Shown: positions 47,477 through 56,281 of the stretch, one piece after another
How positions within the stretch are numbered: position 1 is the stretch's first letter
Layout: each line of letters begins with the position of its first letter
Assembly (NCBI RefSeq): GCF_039909015.1
Contig: NZ_CP150919.1
Span: 5,122,501 to 5,186,500, forward strand
DNA: 64,000 nt
Reading direction: 5' to 3'
Source: Pseudomonas grandcourensis
GTDB taxonomy: Bacteria > Pseudomonadota > Gammaproteobacteria > Pseudomonadales > Pseudomonadaceae
The notes under the pieces: generated by a model
Database searches by the model: none
Told to the model about the DNA's origin: nothing
Seen by the model: only the letters and a program-made list of their open reading frames with translations
Made by a program: the position numbers and the translations under genes

Positions 47477-49570
47477 TTAGTCCGGCTTGCCATCAACGAC
47501 ACCGGCGGTGTTGTCCAGCAGGCTCTTGGTCGCTGTTTGCAGGAACGCTTCGAGCTTGAGTTTCAACTCGGCGGTACGCGGGGCATCAGCAATGACTTCG
47601 GCGTGAGGGTTGGCACCCAATTCATACTGATACAACTTCGGCGCCATGTCCTTGTCCTTCGGCAGGACCAGAATCTGGTCTGCGGTGAGGATGGCCGTGG
47701 TCTGCTCGCTGCCCGACGGCTTGATCACACCGATACCGGCGTCGCCTTCCGGCAGGTTGAGCAGGTCGCGTCCCCAGCACTGATGACGCACTTCGCCACC
47801 GATGCGGCCCATGATGGTCGGCACGATGTCGATCTGAGTGCCCACGGTGTGGTCACGCTGACCGAATTTTTCCTGGATGCCCGGCGCGATCATCAGCATC
47901 GGTACGTTGAAGCGGCCCAGGTCCATTTCGGTGATCTGCTGTTCGTTACCAAAACCGTGGTCACCGACGATGACAAACAGGGTTTCCTTGAAGTACGGCT
48001 CCTTGCGGGCCTTTTCAAAGAACTGGCCCAGCGCCCAGTCCGCGTAACGCATGGCGGTCAGGTGTTCGTTCAGGCTGCCACGATCGGTCACGCGCTCGAC
48101 CGGCAATGGCGTCGGCAAGGCGTAAGGCGTGTGGTTGGACAGGGTTTGCAGCAAGGCATAGAACGGCTTGCCGTTTTCCCGTGCCTTGAGTTCGACCAGG
48201 CCACGGTCGAACATGTCCTGGTCGGACACGCCCCAGGTAGGATCAGAGAACACCGGATTCACGAAATCGTTACGGCCGATGAAGTTGGTCATGCCCTGGT
48301 TGCTGAAGAAACCCGACTGGTTGTCCCAGGCGAAATCGCCGTTGTAGACATACACGTCGTCAAAGTCGCGGGCGCTGAGCAACTGTGGCAGACCGGACAG
48401 CTTGTGGCTGCCTTCCGGGGTCTGCATCAGGTATTCGAAACCCGGCAGGTTCGGGAAGCAGGCCATGGTGGCGAACATGCCCTGGTGGGTATGGGTGCCG
48501 TTGGAAAAGAAGCGGTCGAACAGCAAGCCTTCCTTCGACAGTTTGTCGAGGTACGGCGTGATGTTGCCCGGCCCACCCAGCGCACCCACCGAGTGACCGG
48601 CCATGCTTTCCATCAGGATCACGACGACGTTCTTGATCGGCAGGGTCTTGTCGGCTGGCGGGGTGTAATCGCGACGTACCGCCGCGATGTCGGCATCCAC
48701 CAGTTTTTCGGCCGGCAGCACCAGCATGTCACGCACAACCTGCTGGGCTTGTGGCTGTGGCAGGGTCGCCTTCCAGATATTGTCGCGATCTTCAGACATC
48801 CGGCTCTTGGCTGCGGCTACCAGCGACAGCGTGCCGTTGAGGCCCAACTGGTTGGCGAAATTCGAGTCGGTGGTATAGACATCACCCCAACGCAGCGGCG
48901 GGCCCTGGCGCAAGGTGCCGCGGGCGGCGACCACGCAAACCAGCAAGCACACCATGAACACCGCGATACGCGCATACCACGGCGCAACCTGGCGCGTGCC
49001 GATGCTGCCGCCACTGAACGGGCCACGAGGACGGGTCGCACGGTCGGCGCCCTTGAATGCCAGGCTCAGGATCCAGGTACCCACGGCCCAGGCCAACAGG
49101 TAACGGACCACCGGAAAACCGTACCAGAGCATGCTCATCACGGTTTTCGGATCTTCCTTGACGTACTGGAAGACCAGGCCGTTGAGGCGCTGGTGGAACT
49201 CACGATAGAAGTCCATCTCCATCAGGCCCAGGAACAGCGCAATGCTGGAGACCACCGTCAGCCACAGACGGAACAGCCCGCGTGCCGCCATGGCCCGGGC
49301 GCTGAACAGTGCCAGCAGCAACGGAATGCTGAGATAGACCACCAGACGCAGGTCGAAACGCAAGCCATTGGCGAATGCCTCGAGGAAAGTCGAGGCCGGC
49401 GTGTCGAGGATCATCGAGCGGTTGTAAGCCAGAAGCGCGACGCGCAGCAGGCTGAACATGACCATCATGACCAGGGCACACAACAGCGTGTAGGCCAGAT
49501 GCGATTTGACGGTCGGTTGCAGCAGGCGACTAGAAGCTCGCTGCTGATTCAGGGCGTCCGGGATTGCCAT
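47477..49570 (-). CDS. LTA synthase family membrane sulfatase/phosphotransferase
   Basis: 697 residues: about five N-terminal spans (to about 190) and a periplasmic alkaline-phosphatase-superfamily domain. Metal and nucleophile region VILMESMAGHSVGALGGPGN and the putative nucleophile Thr in FSNGTHTHQGMFATMACFP; later VIVGDHGFGNEQQ holds Asp/His metal ligands. Gram-negatives lack lipoteichoic acid; relatives transfer phosphoglycerol or phosphoethanolamine to glycans or glucans. The acceptor here is unknown. Confidence 0.88.
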   Translation of the reverse strand: MAIPDALNQQRASSRLLQPTVKSHLAYTLLCALVMMVMFSLLRVALLAYNRSMILDTPASTFLEAFANGLRFDLRLVVYLSIPLLLALFSARAMAARGLFRLWLTVVSSIALFLGLMEMDFYREFHQRLNGLVFQYVKEDPKTVMSMLWYGFPVVRYLLAWAVGTWILSLAFKGADRATRPRGPFSGGSIGTRQVAPWYARIAVFMVCLLVCVVAARGTLRQGPPLRWGDVYTTDSNFANQLGLNGTLSLVAAAKSRMSEDRDNIWKATLPQPQAQQVVRDMLVLPAEKLVDADIAAVRRDYTPPADKTLPIKNVVVILMESMAGHSVGALGGPGNITPYLDKLSKEGLLFDRFFSNGTHTHQGMFATMACFPNLPGFEYLMQTPEGSHKLSGLPQLLSARDFDDVYVYNGDFAWDNQSGFFSNQGMTNFIGRNDFVNPVFSDPTWGVSDQDMFDRGLVELKARENGKPFYALLQTLSNHTPYALPTPLPVERVTDRGSLNEHLTAMRYADWALGQFFEKARKEPYFKETLFVIVGDHGFGNEQQITEMDLGRFNVPMLMIAPGIQEKFGQRDHTVGTQIDIVPTIMGRIGGEVRHQCWGRDLLNLPEGDAGIGVIKPSGSEQTTAILTADQILVLPKDKDMAPKLYQYELGANPHAEVIADAPRTAELKLKLEAFLQTATKSLLDNTAGVVDGKPD

Positions 49571-49854
49571 GTCGTTTTAGGACCCATTGGAAGTTGAAGT
49601 TTCAAAAATACAGCTGCGTCTTGCCCTCTTTTCGGCCCGTACCAGGCCCGGGGGATTACGCGGTGCGCAAATGTTGCACGATCAACGGCAGCATTGCCAT
49701 TGATAACTACCCTCATTCCGACTCTTTCATCCTGCACTCAGGCATACGCAGCGTGTTGCGGGAGAGCCGGCGAATTGTCTTGGAGACTTGGTGAAAATTT
49801 CGTGCAACGCATATCCGGAAACAAATTAAAGTCTGCGCACCGTTCAAAAACGCA
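49571..49854. other. LTA-synthase-like gene upstream region
   Basis: About 285 bases without a supported gene; presumably contains the promoter of the membrane sulfatase gene. No clear motif seen. Confidence 0.35.
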
Positions 49855-49879
49855 AACGCCCCGATCCAGTCGGGGCGTT
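49855..49879 (-). terminator. Intrinsic terminator after START-domain gene
   Basis: Perfect 10-bp stem AACGCCCCGA / TCGGGGCGTT with a 5-base loop; read on the minus strand it is followed by TTTTT. 28 bases after the START gene stop. Confidence 0.85.
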
Positions 49880-49907
49880 ACGAAGTCACCTCAAAAGAGC
49901 GACTCAG

Positions 49908-50513
49908 TTACTTCTCGGCGCGTTCCTTGAGGGCTTTCAAGGTATTGAACGGGGCATCCACCACGAACTTGTTGGCCACCATCGACGGCACGCTGCCGCC
50001 CGGCTCGGTGTGCACCTGATAGGTCACTTCGATCTGGTCGCCCTTGGGTACGAACTTCCAGAAACCGTCGACCTTGGCGACCCGGACGAAGCCTTTTTCT
50101 TCAGGAATGTATTTCGGTACACCTTCGAGCTTGCGGGTCAGGCTGCCATCGGCGCCTTCGATGGTGGTGACGTGCAACACCGAATCTCGGGGAGTAACCG
50201 GCCACGGGGTATTGAACTGAGTGTAGGTCCAGCTCTGGTCACCTTCGTGCTTGAGCAGCTTCTGGGTTTTGCATTCGTGAATCCAGGCGCAGGCTCCGGA
50301 CACGTCTTCCTGCAACGCACGCAGCTTGGCCATGGTGGTCTTCATCAACGTGACGCCCTGGTAGGCCTTGTAGTCGGAGCCGGCTACTTCACTCAGGGAT
50401 ATCTTGATGCCGTCTTCGTCTTTCTTGACTTTCCAGTCTTCGGCCTGGGCCGTCGAGGTAGCCAGCACAACCGTCAAACCACACAGCACAGCCATACGAT
50501 GCAGCGAACCCAT
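49908..50513 (-). CDS. START-domain periplasmic protein
   Basis: 201 residues with a signal peptide (cut after about STAQA, residue 24) and a START/StAR-like lipid-binding fold (VTLMKTTMAKLRALQEDV, TQFNTPWPVTPRDSVLHVTT, VTYQVHTEPGGSVPSMVAN). Similar secreted START proteins are common in Pseudomonas; ligand unknown. Confidence 0.85.
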   Translation of the reverse strand: MGSLHRMAVLCGLTVVLATSTAQAEDWKVKKDEDGIKISLSEVAGSDYKAYQGVTLMKTTMAKLRALQEDVSGACAWIHECKTQKLLKHEGDQSWTYTQFNTPWPVTPRDSVLHVTTIEGADGSLTRKLEGVPKYIPEEKGFVRVAKVDGFWKFVPKGDQIEVTYQVHTEPGGSVPSMVANKFVVDAPFNTLKALKERAEK

Positions 50514-50547
50514 AGTCTTATTCCTTATTGTTGAAGTTCAGTTCGTT

Positions 50548-50604
50548 GGGCTTGCACCTCCGATCACCTTCAGGTTTTTCGGAGGTGACCGGAGGTGCAA
50601 GCCC
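50548..50604. repeat. Long inverted repeat before the START gene
   Basis: GGGCTTGCACCTCCG pairs with CGGAGGTGCAAGCCC, then one mismatch and six more pairs (TCACCT/AGGTGA); 13-base loop. Arms 50548-50569 and 50583-50604. It lies between the cysteine-cluster gene stop and the START gene start and lacks a T-run. Not of either REP family seen here. Confidence 0.75.
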
Positions 50605-50609
50605 ACACA

Positions 50610-50864
50610 TCACGCCGCCGTCATTTGCTCCCACCAGCCAATCAACCGGATGGCTTCTACGCTGCTGCTTCCGCACACCTCGGGGTCGGCCTCGAAGGCA
50701 GAACACACCGCCGGCCGTTCCGGCTGGCCGAAAATACTGCACAGGTTATCGGAGGAAAGTTGCAGGCAACGCTGCCCCGCGGCCTTGCCGTTGGGCATAC
50801 CGGGAATCGGCGAACTGATGGAAGGGGCAATGCAACAAGCGCCACAGCCCTCACGGCATTTCAT
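50610..50864 (-). CDS. YkgJ family cysteine-cluster protein
   Basis: 84 residues with clustered cysteines (MKCREGCGACC, QRCLQLS, NLCSIFG, PAVCSAFE) typical of the YkgJ family, which probably bind a metal or Fe-S centre. Function unknown. Confidence 0.88.
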   Translation of the reverse strand: MKCREGCGACCIAPSISSPIPGMPNGKAAGQRCLQLSSDNLCSIFGQPERPAVCSAFEADPEVCGSSSVEAIRLIGWWEQMTAA

Positions 50865-51030
50865 GACGACAAGCTCCTCGCGACGAGCAATGTGTTAATG
50901 GACGGGGCACAGAGTACCCGCTTAAACAGTTGTTTTAAATTACCTGCGAGCGGGTTTTTCAACGCAAGCGGGCATGACCGGCCAGTCTCCGACAAAGCGT
51001 CTGGCCTGCGGCTCGCGGATCCTGACGGGG

Positions 51031-51510
51031 TTACTGCTTGAACTCGAAATCCAGTGCCGCGCCTTCGACCTCGTGGCGCACTTCATTTCGCAGTTGCAGC
51101 TGCATTTCATTGCTGATCAGGCGGCCGTTGAGCTGGAACTCGCTGCTGCCGCTTTTGTCACCGAACATCTGGGGTAACAACGGTTCGCGCCTGACCAACG
51201 GCACCGATCCGACCGGCTTCAGTTCCTGAACCATATCCTTGGGCAAGCTCAGATCCAGTTTGGCAGATGGAAGCTCAGTCTTTGCCACCTCGCTGGCCGG
51301 TTTCGATTTGGAGGCAATGGGTGGATGTTTTTTCACGGGCGCAGCCTGCTTACTGGCCGCCGAGGCTTTTTTCGCAGGTGCGGCTTCTATCGGTGCGACG
51401 TGGAAACTGCCGGTAGTCTGATCCTGCTCGGTAGCGGCCACGGCGGATGCCGGCTGAATACTCGCAATCAGGCAGAGCAAAAGCCAGGCGGCAGGAAAAG
51501 TCGGTTTCAT
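51031..51510 (-). CDS. Secreted protein of unknown function
   Basis: 159 residues from ATG 51510. A signal peptide (cut after about PASA, residue 23) is followed by a lysine/alanine/proline-rich low-complexity linker (about 35-75) and a small C-terminal region ending FQLNGRLISNEMQLQLRNEV and a charged tail. I do not recognise the family. Single gene between the cysteine-cluster gene and the MocR regulator. Confidence 0.7.
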   Translation of the reverse strand: MKPTFPAAWLLLCLIASIQPASAVAATEQDQTTGSFHVAPIEAAPAKKASAASKQAAPVKKHPPIASKSKPASEVAKTELPSAKLDLSLPKDMVQELKPVGSVPLVRREPLLPQMFGDKSGSSEFQLNGRLISNEMQLQLRNEVRHEVEGAALDFEFKQ

Positions 51511-51590
51511 GTATCCAACGGTGGGTGCAAACGGCAGAGATGCATATGCTCGCCTGTTGCAGCCCACAAGACAAGCGCAGTAGCAGCCTG

Positions 51591-53030
51591 TTACAAACCG
51601 CTGGCCATTTCCTGGCAGAGTTGGGTGGCCAGCATGCCCAGGGTCATCAATGCACGCTCGGCTTCACGGTTCCACGGGATGCCGCAGTTGAGCCGGATGC
51701 AGTGATTGAATTGCTCGGTATTACTGAAGATCAGTCCCGGCGCGATACTGATGCCCTGTTGCAATGCCCGCACGTGCAACTCTTGCGTGTTGACCCGCCC
51801 CGGCAGGCTGACCCACAGAATGAAGCCGCCGGTAGGCCGGGTCATCTGCGTGCCTTCCGGGAAATACTGCTGCACCGCCAGTTGGAAGGCACTGAGGTTT
51901 TTCCGGTATTCCTGGCGGATGAAGCGCAAATGCCGGTCGTACCCGCCATTTTCCAGGTACGCGGCAATGCCCATCTGGGTCACGCTGCACGCGGAATGCG
52001 TGCTGAAGGTCTGCAAGCGCTGGATTTCCTGCTGATACTTGCCGGCAATCATCCAGCCGATCCGCACGCCTGGCGACAGGGTCTTGGAGAAGCTCGAACA
52101 ATAGATCACCCGGTCCAGCCGATCGTAGGCCTTGAGGGACTTGGTGCGCCCCTGCTCGAACATCAGCTCACCGTAGATATCGTCTTCGACAATCTGGATA
52201 TCGAAATCCGACGCCAGGCGCAGCAATTGTTTCTGCCGCTCCTCCGGCATGGTGCCGCCCAATGGATTGCTCAGTCGGGTGGTCAGCACCAACGCCTTGA
52301 TCGACCATTGGTTGGCCGCCAGTTGCAGTGCTTCCAGGCTCATGCCGGTGGCAGGATCGCTGGGGATCTCGATGACCTTGAGGCCCAATAGGTCAGCCAG
52401 TTGCAGCAAGCCGTAATAGGTCGGCGACTCGGCGGCGATCAGATCGCCCGGACGGGTCAGTACACGCAAGGACATCTGCAGCGCGTCGACGCAGCCGTGG
52501 GTGATCACCACTTCCGACGGATCGACCACCACGCCGGCATCGCGCATGCGGATCGCCACCTGTCGGCGCAACGGCTCGAAACCGGGGCTGAACATGTAGC
52601 TGAAGGCCCGCGGGCTATGGAAACGGGTGACCTTGGCCAATTGCTGATGCAGTGCCCGCACCGGCAAATAGTCGACACTCGGCACCGCTGCGCCCAGCGG
52701 GAAGACACCTTCACGACGGGATTCGACCAGGACTTGCTGAATGATGCTGCTGCGGGTGACCAGGCCGGGGCGTTCGACCCGGGCGATGTCCGGCGTCGGC
52801 GCGGTGAGTGCCGGCGTCTGGTGCACGTAGTAACCCGACTGCGGCCGGGCGCGGATCAGCCCCTGATCCTCGAGATTGGCATACGCCTGCAACACCGTCG
52901 CATGGCTGACATTGAGCTGCGAGCTCATCTTGCGCACCGAAGGCACGCGCTCTCCCGGCTGATAGACCCCACGGCGGATGTCTTCGGCCAGTTGTTGAGC
53001 AATACGTTGATAGAGCAAAAGATTGGTCAT
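51591..53030 (-). CDS. MocR/GntR-type regulator with aminotransferase domain
   Basis: 479 residues. N-terminal GntR winged helix (1-~75: YQRIAQQLAEDIRRGVYQPG, ERVPSVRKMSSQLNVSHATV) followed by a fold-type I aminotransferase-like domain with PLP lysine in CSSFSKTLSPGVRIGW. MocR proteins sense PLP or amino compounds. No adjacent divergent metabolic gene, so its target may be itself or distant. Direct repeats lie just upstream. Confidence 0.9.
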   Translation of the reverse strand: MTNLLLYQRIAQQLAEDIRRGVYQPGERVPSVRKMSSQLNVSHATVLQAYANLEDQGLIRARPQSGYYVHQTPALTAPTPDIARVERPGLVTRSSIIQQVLVESRREGVFPLGAAVPSVDYLPVRALHQQLAKVTRFHSPRAFSYMFSPGFEPLRRQVAIRMRDAGVVVDPSEVVITHGCVDALQMSLRVLTRPGDLIAAESPTYYGLLQLADLLGLKVIEIPSDPATGMSLEALQLAANQWSIKALVLTTRLSNPLGGTMPEERQKQLLRLASDFDIQIVEDDIYGELMFEQGRTKSLKAYDRLDRVIYCSSFSKTLSPGVRIGWMIAGKYQQEIQRLQTFSTHSACSVTQMGIAAYLENGGYDRHLRFIRQEYRKNLSAFQLAVQQYFPEGTQMTRPTGGFILWVSLPGRVNTQELHVRALQQGISIAPGLIFSNTEQFNHCIRLNCGIPWNREAERALMTLGMLATQLCQEMASGL

Positions 53031-53080
53031 GACGCAGCACTCGATTTCACGGGCATTTTATTCTTGTGTGAAACAATACC

Positions 53081-53110
53081 GGAACAGTTTAGAAGTGTAC
53101 GGGAACAGTT
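53081..53110. promoter_or_regulatory. Direct repeat upstream of the MocR gene
   Basis: GGAACAGTT occurs at 53081-53089 and 53102-53110, 21 bases apart, that is two helical turns. MocR regulators usually bind direct repeats, so this is a candidate autoregulatory site about 50-80 bases before the start. Confidence 0.4.
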
Positions 53111-53180
53111 GCCACAATAGTCGACCGTACAGTGCAGTGTCAGCAAAATCTGTACTGTTTTGTGCGGTGATCGGTAGGTA

Positions 53181-53217
53181 TAAAAAAACCCGGCGCTGCA
53201 TGGCAGGCCGGGCTTTC
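53181..53217 (-). terminator. Intrinsic terminator after the OmpA-like gene
   Basis: On the minus strand GCCCGGC...GCCGGGT forms a stem followed by seven T, 15 bases after the OmpA-like stop. Confidence 0.8.
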
Positions 53218-53231
53218 CAGCGACGCAACCC

Positions 53232-54044
53232 TTAGCGGGCAGCGCCGAGCTGGCCCTTTTCGTCGGAAAACACAATTTCCACCCGACGATTCTGCGCCCG
53301 GCCCCGTTCCGACGCATTCGCGTCCACCGGATACTCGTCGCCATAACCCTCGACCTGGATGCGCTTGTCGTCGATACCCAGATCCATCAGCACGTCAGCC
53401 ACCGATTGCGCGCGGTCGCGGGACAGCTTGAGGTTTTCCTGCTTGCCCCCGGTACTGTCCGTATAACCTTCGATCCGCACCACACGCTTGGGGTTGAGTT
53501 GCAGGAACTGCACGATCTTCAACACCACGCGGTTGGCCGACGGTTTCAATTCCGCTTCGCCCGTATCGAACAGCATGTCGCCCAAGGTCATCACCAACCC
53601 GCGGTCGGTCTGGCTGGTGGTCAATGCCAGGATCTGCTCTTCGAGCCATTTGCCTTGCTGCTGCACGCTGAACAGTTTGGATTCACGCAGCGCCAGTTGC
53701 AGGCGCTGCCGTTCCAGTTCGAGTTTCGCTGCTTGCTCTTCGTTGAGCGCCTGATTGGTGTGTTCCCGGGCAATGGCGCTATAACGCTGGCTCAAGTAGG
53801 CGTTATGCACCACGTCCGAACCGCTGCCCCAATAGCTGGACAGGCGATCGGCACGGGCCAGGGACTCACCGGCGCGAATCACGTCCTTGGGGGCGATTCG
53901 CAGCACATTGGAGTCTTCCTTGACCTTCTGAAAGTCGGCACCGGCCTGCTGCAATGCAGTCTCGCTGTGCTGGCTGGCGCAGCCAAAGAGGCTCGCGCAG
54001 CCTGCCAGGATCAAACCGCCGAGGGCTTTGCTCTTGAGGCTCAT
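53232..54044 (-). CDS. OmpA-domain lipoprotein with N-terminal DUF4398-like helix region
   Basis: 270 residues. A lipobox lies in LGGLILAGCASLFGC, then a long helical, coiled-coil-like region rich in Q/E/L (about 25-130) resembling the adjacent DUF4398 protein, then an OmpA peptidoglycan-binding domain (about 150-260: VVRIEGYTDSTGGKQENLKL, SRDRAQSVADVL, YGDEYPVDAN, GRAQNRRVEI). Peptidoglycan-associated outer-membrane lipoprotein by inference. Start overlaps the DUF4398 gene stop (ATGA). Last gene of a three-gene operon. Confidence 0.9.
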   Translation of the reverse strand: MSLKSKALGGLILAGCASLFGCASQHSETALQQAGADFQKVKEDSNVLRIAPKDVIRAGESLARADRLSSYWGSGSDVVHNAYLSQRYSAIAREHTNQALNEEQAAKLELERQRLQLALRESKLFSVQQQGKWLEEQILALTTSQTDRGLVMTLGDMLFDTGEAELKPSANRVVLKIVQFLQLNPKRVVRIEGYTDSTGGKQENLKLSRDRAQSVADVLMDLGIDDKRIQVEGYGDEYPVDANASERGRAQNRRVEIVFSDEKGQLGAAR

Positions 54045-54397
54045 TCGGCATCTCCCAGTTGCTTGCGCAGGCGGGCGATGCGGGTGTTGAGCACGTTCAA
54101 CTGTTCCTCGCTCTTGGCCGTCAACACCTTGGCTTCAGCCAGGCGCGCATCGAGTTCGGCCTGTTCGGCGCGCATGCGTGCGTTTTTGAAGGATTGATCG
54201 GTCATGTTGCCCTTGGCGCGGTTGAACTTGTCTTCGGCCAGTTTCATTTCCGGCACATCGTCGGCCGTGGCGCCCACGGCCTTGGCCTGTTCGAGTGCCT
54301 GTTCGGTCAGGCGAATCTGTTCATTGGGCGCAGGATCGGTTGCACAACCCGCCAGGGCGGCAAAGGCCACGGCAGCGAAAAGAGGTCGAATACTCAC
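54041..54397 (-). CDS. DUF4398 lipoprotein
   Basis: 118 residues with lipobox AALAGCA near residue 18 and a long alpha-helical remainder (TEQALEQAKAVGATADDVPE, then FNRAKGNMTD) ending in a leucine-zipper-like stretch. Belongs to the DUF4398 family, which usually accompanies an OmpA-family lipoprotein, as here. Nine bases after the solute-binding gene. Function unknown. Confidence 0.88.
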   Translation of the reverse strand: MSIRPLFAAVAFAALAGCATDPAPNEQIRLTEQALEQAKAVGATADDVPEMKLAEDKFNRAKGNMTDQSFKNARMRAEQAELDARLAEAKVLTAKSEEQLNVLNTRIARLRKQLGDAE

Positions 54398-54406
54398 TGA
54401 AAATCC

Positions 54407-55255
54407 TTACTGTTTTGGGGTACTGACGGGTTGTTGCGGGGGGATTGGCTGTGGTTGTGAGCGTTGTGTCTTCCATCGCTCGATATTGCGCATCAGCACG
54501 GCCTCCGTCAGTCCGGACGCGGGCAATTCTGTCATCTTTTTGGCCAACTGTCCGCGCAACCACGGATCGTTGCAGGCCGAGTCATGGGAAATCGCCAGGT
54601 ACAGGCCAGGCTTGTCGACCGGTTGCGAGCGCGCGACCAGGTCAGCGGCCATGCCCAGTGTCTGTGCAGTCGCCATGCCCGAGTAACGCCCTGCCAGTAC
54701 AAATTCGACCTCGCCCAACAGCAGCTTCTGAAAGGCCTGGGTCAGGCTGGACGTGCGCGTGAGGGTCAGTTGCTGTCCGGCAAAGGTGCTGAACTGCGGG
54801 GTCAATCGGGCCTTTTCCGATACGGCACCGGGATGGCCGTGCAGGTCCTGCACTTCGTTGTAGACCAGGGTCGAGTCCTTGCGAGTCCAGACCAGATAGT
54901 CGTTTTCCAGCAAGGCTGGATGGATGTAGTCCAGGGTTTCCAGGTCGCTGACGGTCAACGTCGCGTCCGCCAGCATGTCCATGCGCCCGCTGCGCACTTC
55001 GTCCAGGGCCTGGGTACGTTTGCCGGCATAAAGCAGTTCGACCTTGAGTCCCAACTCCCCCGCCACTTGCTGCAGCAAATCGGCGCTGGCACCGATCAGG
55101 TGCTTGGGATTCTGCGGGTCTTGCCACAGGTACGGCGGCGCGTCCGGGCTGCCGGTGACCACTAGGCGTTCACATTTACCTGCGGCGAAAGACAGCGTCG
55201 ACATAGCCGACAGTCCCAGCAGCAACGACCAGCCGCACAGGCGACGCAGATCCAT
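54407..55255 (-). CDS. Periplasmic solute-binding protein, family 3
   Basis: 282 residues with a signal peptide (cut after about LSFAAG) and the type 2 periplasmic-binding fold (CERLVVTGSPDAPPYLWQDP, LKVELLYAGKRTQALDEVRSG). No permease or ATPase gene is adjacent, so it may sense rather than import; the proline/glutamine-rich tail is unusual. It leads an operon with two envelope lipoproteins. Confidence 0.87.
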   Translation of the reverse strand: MDLRRLCGWSLLLGLSAMSTLSFAAGKCERLVVTGSPDAPPYLWQDPQNPKHLIGASADLLQQVAGELGLKVELLYAGKRTQALDEVRSGRMDMLADATLTVSDLETLDYIHPALLENDYLVWTRKDSTLVYNEVQDLHGHPGAVSEKARLTPQFSTFAGQQLTLTRTSSLTQAFQKLLLGEVEFVLAGRYSGMATAQTLGMAADLVARSQPVDKPGLYLAISHDSACNDPWLRGQLAKKMTELPASGLTEAVLMRNIERWKTQRSQPQPIPPQQPVSTPKQ

Positions 55256-55284
55256 GGCATCACACTCCCATTCAAATCCGGAAC

Positions 55285-55317
55285 AAAAAAAAGCCCGACC
55301 AAAAGGCCGGGCTCTTT
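55285..55317 (-). terminator. Intrinsic terminator after etfBA
   Basis: Minus-strand stem AGCCCGGCC / GGTCGGGCT with an AAAA-type loop and eight T, 18 bases after the etfA stop and 30 bases before the solute-binding gene start. Confidence 0.85.
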
Positions 55318-55335
55318 ATAAGTGAAGCCGCCGGA

Positions 55336-56265
55336 TTAGACCAGCTTCTCGAACTCAGGGATGGCTTCGAACAGGTCCGCCACCAGGCCGTAATCGGCCA
55401 CCTGGAAGATCGGCGCTTCTTCGTCCTTGTTGATCGCAACGATCACTTTGGAGTCTTTCATGCCGGCCAGGTGCTGGATCGCGCCGGAGATACCGACGGC
55501 GATGTACAGCTGAGGAGCAACGATCTTGCCGGTCTGACCGACCTGCATGTCGTTGGGAACAAAACCTGCGTCGACCGCGGCGCGCGAAGCACCGACGGCA
55601 GCGCCCAGCTTGTCGGCCAGGGCGTACAGGTGTTTGAAGTTGTCGCCGTTCTGCATGCCGCGGCCGCCGGAAACGACGATCTTGGCAGCGGTCAGTTCCG
55701 GACGATCGGACTTGGCCAGTTCTTCGCCAACGAAGCTGGAGATGCCAGCGTCGTGGGCAGCAGCAACGGCTTCAACGGCAGCGGAGCCACCTTCTGCAGC
55801 TACCGGGTCGAAACCGGTGGCACGCACGGTGATCACCTTGACCGCAGCGTTCGACTGAACGGTAGCGATGGCGTTACCAGCGTAGATCGGGCGCTTGAAG
55901 GTGTCGGCGCTTTCTACCGAGATGATCTCGGAGATCTGGTCAACGTCCAGGGCAGCGGCAACGCGCGGCAGGATGTTTTTGCCGTTGGAAGTAGCGGCAG
56001 CCAGGATGTGGCTGTAGCCCTTGCCCAACTCTGCGACCAGCGGAGCAACGTTTTCCGGCAGCTGGTGAGCGTAGGCAGCGTTATCGGCTACCAGCACTTT
56101 AGCCACGCCAGCGACTTTCGCAGCGGCTTCAGCCACAGCGCCAACGCCCTGACCTGCAACCAGTACGTGCACGTCGCCGCCGATTTTGACAGCAGCGGCC
56201 ACGGTGTTCAGCGTGGCCGGGGCCACTGCTTTGCCGTCGTGTTCAGCGATTACCAAGATGGTCAT
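55336..56265 (-). CDS. etfA: Electron transfer flavoprotein subunit alpha
   Basis: 309 residues, begins [23 protein letters not shown]-binding C-terminal part has [42 protein letters not shown] and [19 protein letters not shown]. Accepts electrons from acyl-CoA and related dehydrogenases and passes them to ETF-QO. ATG 56265 gives the family length. 16 bases after etfB. Confidence 0.97.
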   Translation of the reverse strand: MTILVIAEHDGKAVAPATLNTVAAAVKIGGDVHVLVAGQGVGAVAEAAAKVAGVAKVLVADNAAYAHQLPENVAPLVAELGKGYSHILAAATSNGKNILPRVAAALDVDQISEIISVESADTFKRPIYAGNAIATVQSNAAVKVITVRATGFDPVAAEGGSAAVEAVAAAHDAGISSFVGEELAKSDRPELTAAKIVVSGGRGMQNGDNFKHLYALADKLGAAVGASRAAVDAGFVPNDMQVGQTGKIVAPQLYIAVGISGAIQHLAGMKDSKVIVAINKDEEAPIFQVADYGLVADLFEAIPEFEKLV

Positions 56266-56281
56266 GATTAGGCTCCCCAAT

